A DNA stretch of 62,000 bases from Diphasiastrum complanatum (taxonomy: Eukaryota; Streptophyta; Lycopodiopsida; Lycopodiales; Lycopodiaceae), in assembly GCA_029204225.1 (NCBI GenBank), contig CM055095.1, positions 37,908,597 to 37,970,596 of the forward strand, written 5' to 3'. The notes below the pieces were generated by a model that saw nothing but the letters and a program-made list of their open reading frames with translations, was not told the DNA's origin and made no database searches. Numbering within the stretch: position 1 is the first letter of the stretch; every line of letters begins with the position of its first letter. Both the position numbers and the translations under genes were made by a program. Below, piece after piece: positions 46,380 to 57,837 of the stretch.

Positions 46380-47254
<875 letters not shown>

Positions 47255-47470
47255 ATAGGGCCCTCTTTGGGCCCATATTTTTTCTAATGCTCCTATACCC
47301 CTAACCATAAACCTCTTATCCCAAACTCATATATCATATGCTAAACTCCAAACCTTATATATTATGCCCCCTCAACCGGACACCATATACTAAACCTCCT
47401 ACCCCTTATAATAGATCCTAAACTGTAGAGACATTTTGCCCTAGATCCCCAAGGTCTCTTACCCTTTATC
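47255..47470 (-). repeat. Degenerate telomere-like repeat, CCCTAAA strand
   Basis: Runs of ccctaacc, cctaaactcc, ccctaga and similar, best read as scrambled CCCTAAA units. It begins with tagggccctctttgggccca. The opposite-strand counterpart lies at 53150-54070. Confidence 0.5.
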
Positions 47471-47480
47471 AAAACCAAAC

Positions 47481-48775
47481 TTACTCCTTATCTTGTATGC
47501 GTAAAATTTTAAGTGCAATAGTTTTCTTTACAAAAATTATTTTATGCACCTTATTAAAATTATGTCTTTTAAGAAAAGGAGAAAGTGCCTTGATTGCCAT
47601 AATCATTGTATTACCATGTCGATGAAACTTTGAATGGACAACACTTATCTCATTATTCTTGAAGAACTTCAAATAATGCCCTAGTGCATGATCTCTAGCA
47701 GAAGATCTCTGCCCTCCTCCACGAATTGCAAAATTATCAAGGAAAATTGTTTCTTGGAATGAAACAAATCCAAAGTAAGCTCCAGTATAAAGTTTGACAT
47801 AACGGATCTACTAGTACATAACCTAGATACAAAACTTATGCATTCGGCTTTGTCTTCCTTGATTACTGTCTCTCCATAAATATTATGTCCACCTTTCAAT
47901 GTCAATATGGTTGGTGAATAGATAGTTGGTTTTGGAAAACCAAGCTGACTTTGAAATCTGAGAAACTCCTCTTCAGAAGATAGATCATCTTCTTTTTTGC
48001 GCATTTCCTCCACAACCATTTTTAAGCAATCTTTCCCTAAATAAAACTCGTCCTTATTTACATCGTCAACACCAGGGAGAAGATCATCCTTTGTGAAATA
48101 AAAAAGATCCGATATATCTGATAGTGTCAAAAAAGAATTATTATCTATATTATAAGTAGGCAATGTGACTAAAGATTTATTAGAAGGAGAAAGAGTAGTG
48201 GGAGTTCTAGGGCCTATAAACGATGCCTTGGTTCGAGTAGGATCAAAATTTGTACAATCATCTAAACTAACACTTGTATCAATAAAAAACGTTTCTATAT
48301 CTATAGGCTTGGACTTGTCAGATTTTGTACCACTGAAAGAAACAACTTCAGAAGTAGAAGGGACAACATCCGAATTGTCAAAAATATTTAACAAAAGAAA
48401 AATACAAATGCAGACTGAAATTCTACAAATCTACATTTTTTATTGTGTATTTGACAATCATTTACAAACTTGAAATCATTATGCAACCTAGTGAACATTT
48501 TGTCAAGCTTAGCTTTATAAGTATGCTTGTCGAGTGCCACCAAGTTTTGATAATGAATCATGTCCTTATTTTGAGATCTGAACAAGGGGGTACTGAGTAG
48601 AGACTAAAATTTGAAATTAAATCTCAGAAAATGTTTCCACATCAGAACCTTCTGTAAAAAAAGGAAGAACAAGAAGAAAAGGAGAAAAAAATGACTTGAA
48701 ATACTCTATATTGTCACTGATACTAAATTCAAAAAAAAAAAATAACAGACTAGAATCAAAATTAGACATTTTAAC
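47481..48775 (-). pseudogene. Unidentified minus-strand coding region, broken
   Basis: Function unknown. The longest open part is 48394-47681 (237 codons), acidic and Ser/Thr-rich (contains SDKSKPIDIETFFIDTSVSL, FYFTKDDLLPGVDDVNKDEF, MRKKEDDLSSEEEFLRF). A frame change near 47700 lets the sequence continue to 47481 (HALGHYLKFFKNN, HRHGNTMIMAIKAL). Upstream frames 48585-48388 (KDMIHYQNLVALDKHTYKAK) and an ATG at 48775 could be earlier exons. A TATAAAT at about 49103-49109 on this strand could be its promoter. Not similar to any retroelement domain I know. Confidence 0.4.
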
Positions 48776-49099
48776 AAAGAGAATACAGAAAAAAAGATTA
48801 TGGAAAATTGATAAAATCAAGAACTTGATATCGGTCTCAAGCGTGAAATAGAACGCAAAATCAAATTGCAACAGACTATGTGCTCGAGATAGATATCATA
48901 GGATCGAGTATCGTTTTGAACGAGAAAATACAGGAGAAAAAAAAATCGGATGCGAAATGCACGTTTGAGAGCGATAGCCAAGAACCCAATTTCGGTTCCA
49001 GGCGTGGAGATAGAAGCGGAACGTAAACATGTAAAAAAATTTGTTTGAAATCAATATTAGGCGCTGAAATCAGAAAAATTGCGTGAAAATCCACGCCAG

Positions 49100-49870
49100 A
49101 AATGAGGAATTTATAAAAAAAATTCACACATGTGGAATCTGATCAACAAAACACGTGTCATTCTGTGATTCACGAATTATATTCGTCAGTACAGATTATG
49201 GTTGATGCGATAGTTGACACGTGTGGAATGACACGTGGCACGATAGGATTGGTGCACGTGTCATTGCCCACATGCCATAATCAATGATTCATAATTATAT
49301 GTACGGATATATACGTGGGCCAATGACATGACGCCACGTGTTCTGAATAATTCATTTATCAACGTAAATTTTTAGGTTTTTTTTTTTCTCGCAATATCGA
49401 TCTCAAGCGCATCAAAAAGGCTTTTTGTATCGGCTTGGAATGTTGGTGCATTTGCCAGAGAAAATTGTAATGAAAACTCGCTCTTGAGAGTGATATCCCA
49501 GAAAGTAATATGGATTTCAAGCGTGAAGTTACCAACGCAGGCTAATGAGATTGACAATTGCGCTTCAAATCAATATCAGGCGCAAAAATGAATGAAATTA
49601 AAAACGACACGTGTCATTTTTTTCTATTGGTTGAAAAAATTGCTCCATACAGAGAATGATTGATGTGATAGTTCTCACGTGCAGAATGACACGTGGCTCT
49701 ATCTGATTAGTGCATGTGGCAGATACCCACGTGACTGTCATCAATGAGTCATAATTACTGTACGGATTGACATGTGGACCATCGAAATCATGCCACGTGT
49801 CACATGTTAGTTTTCCACACGTGCAAATTTTTTCTATAAATACCTCCATGGATTTTTTATTTTTTCTCGC
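49100..49870. promoter_or_regulatory. G-box-rich, apparently bidirectional promoter region with tandem duplication
   Basis: Two diverged copies of a unit of about 460-480 bp (49133-49600 and 49604-50070; shared gatagtt.NcACGTG, GaATGACACGTGGC, ATAATTA, GTACGGAT, GCCACGTGT, CTCGCAA). About a dozen ACGTG cores lie within 700 bp. TATAAAT boxes face outward: minus strand near 49105, plus strand near 49833 (ctataaatacctc), each preceded by the same CACRYGTG-AATTTTTT context. ACGTG cores are bound by plant bZIP/bHLH factors (ABA and light responses); that is family knowledge, not shown here. Confidence 0.55.
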
Positions 49871-51172
49871 AAATTTTCAGTTTTTACATCCGAATATCGA
49901 ACTCAAGCGCGCCCAACAGCCTCCTAGTATCCACCATTGCCCCCCGCGCTCAAGACCAATATCGCGATATCTCCGATATGACTTTGAAGTGCAAAACATC
50001 AGTTCTTCTTCTTTTGTTGCTTATCCTGCGCTCGAAACTGATACTCAGCCTTTCAAGCTCCTTTCTTTCTGCAATTTTTTTGCGTCCTTTCTTTGAAAAT
50101 TTTTTGTCCTTGTTCTTTGAGGAATCCTGTCTTCTGGCAGTGCATGGTAAGTGTGTTACCATCATGCCTAAAGATTTCGTTATTTTCAAACAACTTCGGG
50201 ACCGATATTCAAATCTTTATGTGGATAACTCCAGCACCTCCAGAGAACTGCCTGTGGATAGAGCTTAGGATGCAGACTATTCCTAAGAAAGCTGGATCTC
50301 GTAGGCCAGCTGCTTCCCTTCCTCCTAAGGTTGTCCCTGCAAAGCGACCCCAGATCTTTCTGTCCTTTGAATTAGATTCTGACTCAAAACCAGAATCACC
50401 ATCTCTTGCTTGTATCCGTCCAACTCCTCAGAAGGTTTCTTCACCGGAGGTGGAGATAACCCCATAGGAGCTTGATAAGATAACTGAAAAATCTATCAAT
50501 ATTGTTGGGGCATCGGATTCAAAACCTGTACATAACCTTTTTGTTAGAATTCTATATAATTCCAGTCAATTTTTTTTTTTATTCTAACAATTACAATCGA
50601 TATGAGACTTATTTAGACAATAAAATTGATATGTTCAGAAATTATTTTGACTTTTCCTTCCAGATTTGATTAGAAGCTATAAATTAGGTTCCAAATTTTG
50701 TATAGAGCTATAAGATAAAAGTTCAGAAATCACAGATGTGATTGTTGAAGCCGGCCAAAATTTTTTGAAGTATAGTATTAGTATGGATTTGAAAGGAATT
50801 ATTTTTGTTGTCAATCCATTTACCATGGGTGCTGTGAAGGCAAAAGAGGCCAAATTTGAAAAGGCTATATATTTCATTGATTGCAGTCATGTGGCCAAAG
50901 TCTACTTGATTCCATACGAGAATAAGTAAGTTTTGCTATATGTTGTTGATTCCTTTTATTTTGATCATTATACTCATGTCAGAATTGATGTAAAGAATCC
51001 AGCTCCTACCCTAACATCCTTTCAAGTTGATGAGGATGTAGAGCTTATTTTATACGATCAGAAAAGCATACAAGTCCTTCATAATATAGAGAAAGGCGAA
51101 ATTACAAGACATGACATTGTTGCCATCATAGCTCCTGATACTAATATAGAAAATATAGATAAAGTTACTTAA
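49870..51172 (+). pseudogene. Unidentified spliced gene, plus strand, partly broken
   Basis: Function unknown. After a 300-base leader there is an ATG at 50164 (MPKDFVIFKQLRDRYSNLYV, ends by stop at 50268). A shifted frame follows (GSRRPAASLPPKVVPAKRP, FELDSDSKPESPSL, ITEKSINIVGAS). An exon then appears to start after ttccttccag at 50664 (RSYKLGSKFCIEL, one stop TAA at 50711, then EITDVIVEAGQNFLKYS, MGAVKAKEAKFEKAIYF, KVYLIPYENK). A clean 57-bp intron, 50926-50982 (GTAAGT...TCAG), joins it in frame to IDVKNPAPTLTSFQVDEDVE, ending at a stop after NIENIDKVT. Conserved splice sites argue for a former host gene rather than a retroelement. Confidence 0.45.
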
Positions 51173-51544
51173 TAGAATTTCAATTGTAAATGTGTATATA
51201 TTACCATCAAGAAAAGGAGACAGAATCATACATGTAAACAACCCATTTATGGGATTTTTATTGATATCAAAATAGATTCTTACAATTAAGTTTTGTCCAT
51301 AGTACAATACTAGATTGCAAATTTTCTACATTAATGAAAGACAAGATTCTCGTTTTCATCTTGAGTAACGATGATGGACGTGTATTTTCTGATAGTAAAT
51401 CTCAGTGTTCTTCCATCAATTGGATAGTTTCGCCAATATCTCGACGTACTTGCATAAATTTAACACAACATATGTTACATTTTGTATAAAGATTATATGA
51501 GAAAGAAATTAAACAAAAAGAATAGAGTGTTTACAATTACTTAC
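51173..51544. other. Spacer between the convergent unidentified genes
   Basis: Possible further 3' exon sequence of the minus-strand gene, since its exon ends at a good donor (CTC|GTAAGT, 51544), but no convincing acceptor-exon pair was found. Confidence 0.3.
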
Positions 51545-52647
51545 GAGTTTACCATTTGAAATGAATCTGAAGCTTCAAAGTATATCATCTTGTAGGAACA
51601 ACAGTTCATGTCTGATGTAATTTAGGCTCCAATTCTCTTCCACCTCAACACTTGTCAAAAGTGCATCATTGTATATTATTTGAATTTTTTTTCACTTAGA
51701 ATGTCCAGTGGCTTCCAAGTCTTGATCGAGTGACACCCATTTACTCTTGTTCTTTTTCCATCTTTGATAATGAAAGCATAAGCTCAACATTTGCTTTTCT
51801 ATTTGATAGCAAAAGCACATGGCAGACATTTTAATTTTGCATTCTATTTCTCCGTCTGATTTTTTGTCCCAGCCTTCATCCATAAGTTTAGATAATAAAC
51901 TATTTGATAATTTTTTGCATACAAACATTGTTGGAGTTTTGTGTACATTGACACTTGAAAAGAAATCCACAAATATATTCAAAGAAATAAACCAACTTAT
52001 TCGGACTGTTTTTAAACCCGTGCTTATCTTTAATGAATTTTTTATATCATTATATAGTTTGCAACAAAATGATTGTGATACTATAGCATCTGGAGCCACC
52101 CATTCATCACTTTCAAAACTAGGTAATGGAATTGGGACTATTTGTCCAAAATTTTCATTTATATAAGGAATGTACATTGATTCATAAAAAAAGATTCCAC
52201 AATCAGCAAGATCTTTTGCAGTTCTATCTCTATGTTGCAGATGTCCAATATCAGTGTGTACTATATCTAACACACCTACAAGAGATCTACTTGGCTCCCA
52301 TTCATTTATATTGGATGGATATAAATTTGCAAGAGAAAAATGATCAGATTGGGAAGTTTAGTAATAGATGATAAGGAATGACAAAAAGTTCAAAGTATTA
52401 TAACATAGCAATACTCACAGTTATTTTTTTTGTGATCTTGACGGTTGAATCCTTGCACATTTATCTCTGAATGCATAATATATACATGTTGGACATGTTC
52501 TGAAATCCAAAATTCTGCCCTTCCAATAAGATCGAAATGATAGTTTTGTCTTTTTGCTTTTTCAAGATATTCCTTTTTGATGATGGATGTATCAGAACCC
52601 AAGAGTTTTTTGAATATTTTTTTGGCACCCATTGTCATCTTTCTCAT
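51545..52647 (-). pseudogene. Unidentified intron-bearing gene, copy 2 (paralogue of 36.6-37.4 kb)
   Basis: Function unknown. Exon 1 52647-52419 starts at an ATG (MGAKKIFKKLLGSDTS, RAEFWISEHVQHVYIMHSEI). The 92-bp intron 52418-52327 has donor GTGAGT but acceptor TTGCAA instead of TTGCAG. Exon 2 52326-51545 is in phase and almost fully open (VLDIVHTDIGHLQHRDRTAK, GQIVPIPLPSFESDEW, LNIFVDFFSSVNVHKTPTMF, GWDKKSDGEIECKIKMSAMC). After a stop it continues with SVEVEENWSLNYIRHEL to the donor CTC|GTAAGT. The HTDIG stretch recalls Copia integrase (HTDICG), but nothing else does. It lies tail to tail with the plus-strand unidentified gene. Confidence 0.55.
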
Positions 52648-53140
52648 TGAAGAAAATCATAGAGTCGATTGAGAAGCACGGCTTCCTTGATGACGCCATT
52701 CATTATGTGCAGGCCAAAAATACTAAACTCTGAATCTGAGAATATGTGTAGGCGAAAAGCCATGAATCTGAAAATATGTGTAGGCAAAAATTTGAAACAC
52801 TGAACTATTTGGCGCTATGAGTTAACTCTAGTTAACCTTGTAAACCATGATTTGACAATGTAATTAGATTAATGTTACATCGATTTTCTCAATCCAACCA
52901 TTTGTCATATTCATTTTCAATGTTTTTGGGCCTCTTCGGGCAATGATAAGCTGGAAGGGCAGGCCTCAACATCCAGTAGCATTTCCACATGCTGCCCGAC
53001 GAAACATTTATATATTTAAAAGGTTTTTAGTTTATTTATATTTGAGAAAATCTACGTTACGTGAAAGCCTGATATCAAGATTTCTATTGGTCCACATGGC
53101 TACGAAAATGAGAAAAAAATAAAAATGCATCTTCTTCAAG
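52648..53140. other. Intergenic, nothing recognised
   Basis: Contains a short duplication near 52733-52800 (gaatctgagaatatgtgtaggc / gaatctgaaaatatgtgtaggc). Confidence 0.4.
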
Positions 53141-53149
53141 GGCCCTTGT

Positions 53150-54070
53150 CGGGCTCTAAGTTTCTCTAATGAAATGGGTATGGGGGTAGGGGTCTAGGGG
53201 AAAGACTTTAGGATAAGGAGTAAGAGGTTCAGGGTTTAAGGGTTAGTCTTCAAGGTATTGAGTTTGAGCTTAGTATAAGGGGTATGGGGGCTTAGGGATC
53301 TAGAAAAAGGGGGATAGGGGTTTAATACCTAGGGTTTAGGGTTTAGGGCTTATGGCTTAGAGTAAAAAATAAAGGAGAAGGAATTAGGGTAAAAAGTAAG
53401 AGGTTTAGGTATTTGGGGTTTTCAAGTTTTGTATGTGATTTTCTCTTGCATGCCATCCTTTTGTTATTTCTTGTCAATTAGGCAATTTCAGTCCAAAGTC
53501 ACAATTTCTAATGTCAAATCTCCACCAGTATTAAATTGACCTACTTCAAGAAGTCTCTTTAGAGACATAGGAATTTAAGACTTATGGATCTAGGAAAAGG
53601 GGTAGGGGTCTTAAGAGTCTAGTGAAAGGGGTTTATGGTATAGACATAGGATTTAGGGTTTATAGCATAGGACAAGGGATCTAGGATTTATATGCTTGTA
53701 GTTTCATAAAACATCAATGATGTGTTTAGGATAAGAAGTAAGAGGCTTAGACAAAGGCGTTCTAGTCATGATGCACGAATACATTACATATTCATCACTT
53801 TTTAGTCTAAATCACTTTTTGGTTTGTGTTTTAAAGATCTAAGATAAGGGGTTAAGAGTAAAAAGGCTTGGGTTTGTGGTTTAGAACAAGGGTGTTTGTC
53901 ATAATTTTTATTGCATCGGGTTTAGGGAAATAGGGTAAGGAGTCTAGGGTAAGAGGTTAAGACTTAGGATTGTGAATTTAGGGTAAGGAGTTATTGGGTT
54001 AAGAGGTTAGGGCTTAGGATTGTGGATCTAGGGTTTAGGATAAGGGATCTAGGAGATAGGATTTAGGATT
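53150..54070 (+). repeat. Degenerate telomere-like repeat, TTTAGGG strand
   Basis: About 900 bp of scrambled TTTAGGG-like units (gggtttagg, ggtttaggg, taagaggttaggg), with exact tandem units only around 53329-53348. TTTAGGG is the common plant telomere repeat. It could be an old interstitial telomere or a simple-repeat expansion. Confidence 0.6.
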
Positions 54071-54590
54071 TGTACCTATCTTTCTCTCTCTATATCTATC
54101 TATCTTTCTCTCACACACACATTCTTGCTTTTTTTCAAGTTTGCTACCAATAGGAACAAAGAGATAAAAGAAAACTGATTTCAAGAATATCCTCAGCTCT
54201 AATTGACATTGATGAGCAGATTCTTGTTGAGCATACATCTTAGGGAAGATTTTCAAGAAATATTAATGGTGTTAAAGGATTATATTTTTTTCAGCACCAA
54301 TTACTGAAAAGCGGAACATGTAGAAGCCTCTTGAAGATAATTGTTCTGGAATCTTAAGATCCTTGTTGTTGAAATATATTTAATCATTTAATACCATTTC
54401 TTGAAAAGTTCCCCTGAACTATATGCTCAACAAAAATTTGCTCATCAATGTCACCTGGAGTTGAGGATACTCTTGAGATTGGTGTTTCTTTTGATTTCTT
54501 TGTTCGTATCGATAGCAAGGAGAAAGAAATCAAGAATGTGTGTGTGTGGAAAAGAGAGAGAGAAGGAGAGAAAGTAGTATGGAACAATGT
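54065..54590. repeat. Long imperfect inverted repeat (fold-back) of a coding-like segment
   Basis: Arm 54070-54280 pairs with 54385-54585 in reverse, roughly 80% by eye, around a loop of about 100 bp. Both arms encode a related peptide in opposite directions (ISRISSALIDIDEQILVEH plus strand; ISRVSSTPGDIDEQIFVEH minus strand). They also carry matching (CT)/(GA) and CACACA/TGTGTG runs at their outer ends. A read-through RNA would form a hairpin of about 200 bp. Confidence 0.75.
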
Positions 54591-55359
54591 CATAACCATA
54601 AACCATAATCACACACTTTTTGAATAATTATACTTTGAACATTGAGTTGCTAGGGTTATTTTGTTTGCATCATGCACTTTGATCTGAATACCCTAGAAAT
54701 TATAAATACTAAAGTCAAATTTCATTTAATTACAAACATGGGTATGTGGTGATAGGTAGTTTCTTTTAATCCCTTGGAAGAATCTTACACAACTAACACC
54801 TCATACTAAACTTAGGTCATAATTTGAGGTCCCAAAACAACTTCGACCTTATTAAAGCAAATAATCACAAAAACCCTGATTAGGCCCATAAATAAAAGTT
54901 CAGGGAAATGTCAAGTCCAAATAAATGAATTTCATTCAATAATGAGTCCAAATACAAAAGTACTAGCTCCATTATACCCCAATAATTACAAATATTTAAT
55001 TACATGTCATGCGATTTAAGACATATGAAAAACACTACACAAATAACAAAACAAACATACATAAATGGTCCAAGACCAAATATAGTCCAATTACATAATT
55101 AGTCAAAATTTAAATGCACGTACAAATGTAACGACCAGAATGATAAAACTAAATACATCAATAACTATTCATATGGAACAGCTAGCTATAGAGTGAGAAA
55201 ATTAGCTAGATCCAGCTGATCCATCATCATCATGGCCATCAGATGCGGCCTACGGTTCTTGCAAGTGCAACAAACATGAATTGGTGCTATGATAAATGTG
55301 ATGAGAGTGAGAGAAACTAGTGAATGTAAAGAAGATAAAATCTATTTTAAAGCCATACC
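54591..55359. other. Intergenic, nothing recognised
   Basis: AT-rich, no supported ORF. Confidence 0.35.
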
Positions 55360-55740
55360 TCAAGAGCAGCAGCCCAGTTTATCCTCAGTCTTGCCTCTCC
55401 CATTACTAGAGTAATGCTTGCGTACTGTGGCCATACGCATACGTACACTCCTCATAAGTGAGAGACCACCCTACGACAGATTTATGCATAAACCTTTCAA
55501 TTTTTGATTATAACAAATAAGCATATAATCTAGGGTGTGCAAAAAGAAAATGACATGTCGAATTCAGCTTATGGGTGTGAGATAAACTTACAAATTGGGC
55601 TTGAAAATATCTCTCACCACCACTGCCCAATTGAGAAGCCCTCGTGATCTCTAGTCGAATTGTTGCTGCCTCTTGTTGTTGCTTGAAGCGATTTGATTTT
55701 CTCAAAATTCCTTCTTTGCATATTTCCAGTCCATTTTCTC
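55360..55740 (-). other. Possible two-exon reading frame, unidentified
   Basis: A minus-strand exon ending 55592 at TTT|GTAAGT (contains NGLEICKEGILRKSNRFKQQ, QLGSGGERYFQAQF) can be joined in phase 0 to 55470-55360 after an ag acceptor (GGLSLMRSVRMRMATVRKH, ends KLGCCS stop). No start codon in this frame is certain and no family is recognised; chance splice sites are possible. Confidence 0.25.
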
Positions 55741-55744
55741 CATG

Positions 55745-56499
55745 TGGTAAGGCCTAGGGCCAACTCTTGCTACGTCTCGTATTTCTGATTTGCGCTGGCT
55801 CATCACGGCCGCGTCTCACCATCCATTTCTGTTCAAATTCCATATCGGAGAGGGGAGACGGAACTCACTACGCAACCGATCAACGACATGACTCTTGCAA
55901 GAATCGTGGACCTCGCGCTAGTCATGAAATATGTCCCGGACAAAGCATATATACATGAGCTCCCTCATGCGTGCGATGACCAACTTACCACGAGCATTAT
56001 CCACCCGTGACTATGGCCTGACTTCTGGCTAGGGGATGTGTCATGAGACACAATGGACAGAAGGAGAAAAAAATATTGCAGGCAACCAGAGATAGTTTCA
56101 AAAATTTAAAAAAAGATTCACAAACCCAAGAGTCTTAAACTTACATTCTATTTTAAAAATTCAACCGAAATGAAAGGAGTCATTTTTTTGATTCGTTATC
56201 GAACTAAACTCATTTACTTAACTTATTTCTTGCACTAAACTAAATAGGATTGCAATTTCTAAAAACTTTGATTGCTCATAGCAATTATCCCACATTTTAT
56301 ATATTATGTCTCATGACACGTCTCCTAGTCAAGGATTTGGCTGCAGTCACAGGTCATCCCGTTTTTTCTCCATGAGTGACGATGAGGTCCTCAATTACAT
56401 GGATGGGATGTCTTCCTCGCGGGCAAGTAGACTCATGGATAGATCACATGCTTGATGGGAGGCACGAAGTTCCAGCAGGTTGGTCGACTACCCGTCAAC

Positions 56500-56502
<3 letters not shown>
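55745..56502. other. Intergenic, nothing recognised
   Basis: No coding signal supported. Confidence 0.35.

Positions 56503-56581
<79 letters not shown>
56503..56581 (+). repeat. (CT)n microsatellite, about 39 units
   Basis: 79 bp of uninterrupted CT. The Ser-Leu-rich open frames across it are repeat artefacts. Confidence 0.97.
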
Positions 56582-56584
<3 letters not shown>

Positions 56585-56982
56585 AGGGTCTCTCCGGTAG
56601 GAGTCCCTCCCCCCTACATGATAATGCTAGAGTGCCTGTTCTCGGCATTTTCCGGAGAAGAGAGATCTCAAGAGGAGCCGCCTCAGTGGCGGCTCCTATT
56701 GTGGAGGGGGCGACGACGATGTCGTGTCTCATGTGGCCTCGAGTCTAGCACATATACAAAGAAAAATTAAAGACTTGGCATTGTGGTTGCAGGAACGACC
56801 GCCTTGCAACTAGTGCACTACCTAATACTAGCATTGTTTTAGCTAATGACTAAAATCAAGAAAGATGTTTCATTTGTTTTAGAATACTTTACCAATAAGG
56901 TCATATGGTATTTTTCACCATAACTTGAAGTGCAAGTGAATTGACATTACTATACAAGATCATTACAATGTTTCATCCTTTT

Positions 56983-56985
<3 letters not shown>
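56582..56985. other. Spacer between two microsatellites, nothing recognised
   Basis: A GC-richer patch to about 56740, then AT-rich. Confidence 0.35.

Positions 56986-57018
<33 letters not shown>
56986..57018 (+). repeat. (TA)n microsatellite
   Basis: About 16 TA units. Confidence 0.95.
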
Positions 57019-57020
<2 letters not shown>

Positions 57021-57405
57021 TGTAGGTTTTTTCTAGGCTTTACAGCGTGTTGCACAAAGCTTTAAAGTCGGTGCATGTGTCAAGTGGGAGAGGATGTCTC
57101 TTAGAGTTTATTGGATGGGCACCGGCTTTAAGAGCGCTTTTCAATGTTCACCCTCTCACTCGGGCAAATTGACATCAAGCAACATCACGGGTTGCTCAAC
57201 GGGTGAAGGGGTTTGCAAAATTTTCAAAAATTAGCTCTTGGAAAGAACGGGTGACCCATTCTTTTAGGTGAGCATGGAGAGTGGGGGTGAGCAGCTGAAC
57301 ATGGAAATAGCCCCTCAACCTTGTGTGCAAGGTCTATCTTGGGACAGTTTTTCCATCTCTATTTGATATAAGTGTAAGAGATTTTTTCTTTGTGATGTAC
57401 AATAA

Positions 57406-57657
57406 AACATAGTTCATCTAGTTTCCCTTGAGAAGGACGTCTTTAACAAACTCAGTGCTGAGGTTAATGGCAATGTTTTACTGCGCTTCAAAAATGGTAC
57501 AATAGGCTTTGAGCTACAAAACACCCATCACTCAAACCTCAACACTGTCATTGATCCATCAGACATGAAGTTTAACTTGCCCTCAACTGGGCACGGCAGC
57601 ATTCCATCGTCTATTCTCGAAAGTTCAGCTGATATCAGCTCAAGCACCTATCGATAA
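57406..57657 (+). other. Unidentified 83-codon open stretch, exon-like
   Basis: Open from after a TAA (57403-57405) to a TAA at 57655 with protein-like composition (VFNKLSAEVNGNVLLRFKNG, TIGFELQNTHHSNLNTVIDP, SSILESSADISSSTYR). No ATG near its start, so it would have to be an internal or terminal exon. No upstream exon was found and no family is recognised. Confidence 0.3.
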
Positions 57658-57704
57658 TCGATGTATTTTTACTGGTTGTCAAAACTGTAAGTACTATTTG
57701 TGGG

Positions 57705-57830
57705 TTGTCTGTGTTGGAGGTGGGAGAAGCACTGATTGATCTGCTTGAATGCAGTAGCTGGGTTCGACTGTAATGGAGGTGGGTTGAAGCATCGATTGTT
57801 CTGCTTGAATGCAATGGCTGGAGTTCTCAT
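57705..57830 (+). repeat. Two copies of an approximately 60-bp tandem repeat
   Basis: ggaggtgggagaagcactgattgatctgcttgaatgcagtagctgg is followed by a second diverged copy starting ggaggtgggttgaagcatcg. It lies next to the 271-bp array. Confidence 0.75.
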
Positions 57831-57837
57831 TTTAGTA

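Noticed and set aside
48617-49127. Two minus-strand Phe-rich frames
   Set aside because: Low-complexity T-rich leader/promoter sequence, apart from a possible ATG at 48775 that is noted with the unidentified gene.
51692-52273. Copia integrase because of the VHTDIG motif
   Set aside because: Only that short motif matches; the rest, the conserved intron and the paralogue at 37 kb do not fit integrase.
56376-56770. Three overlapping Ser-Leu-rich frames
   Set aside because: Artefacts of the (CT)n tract.
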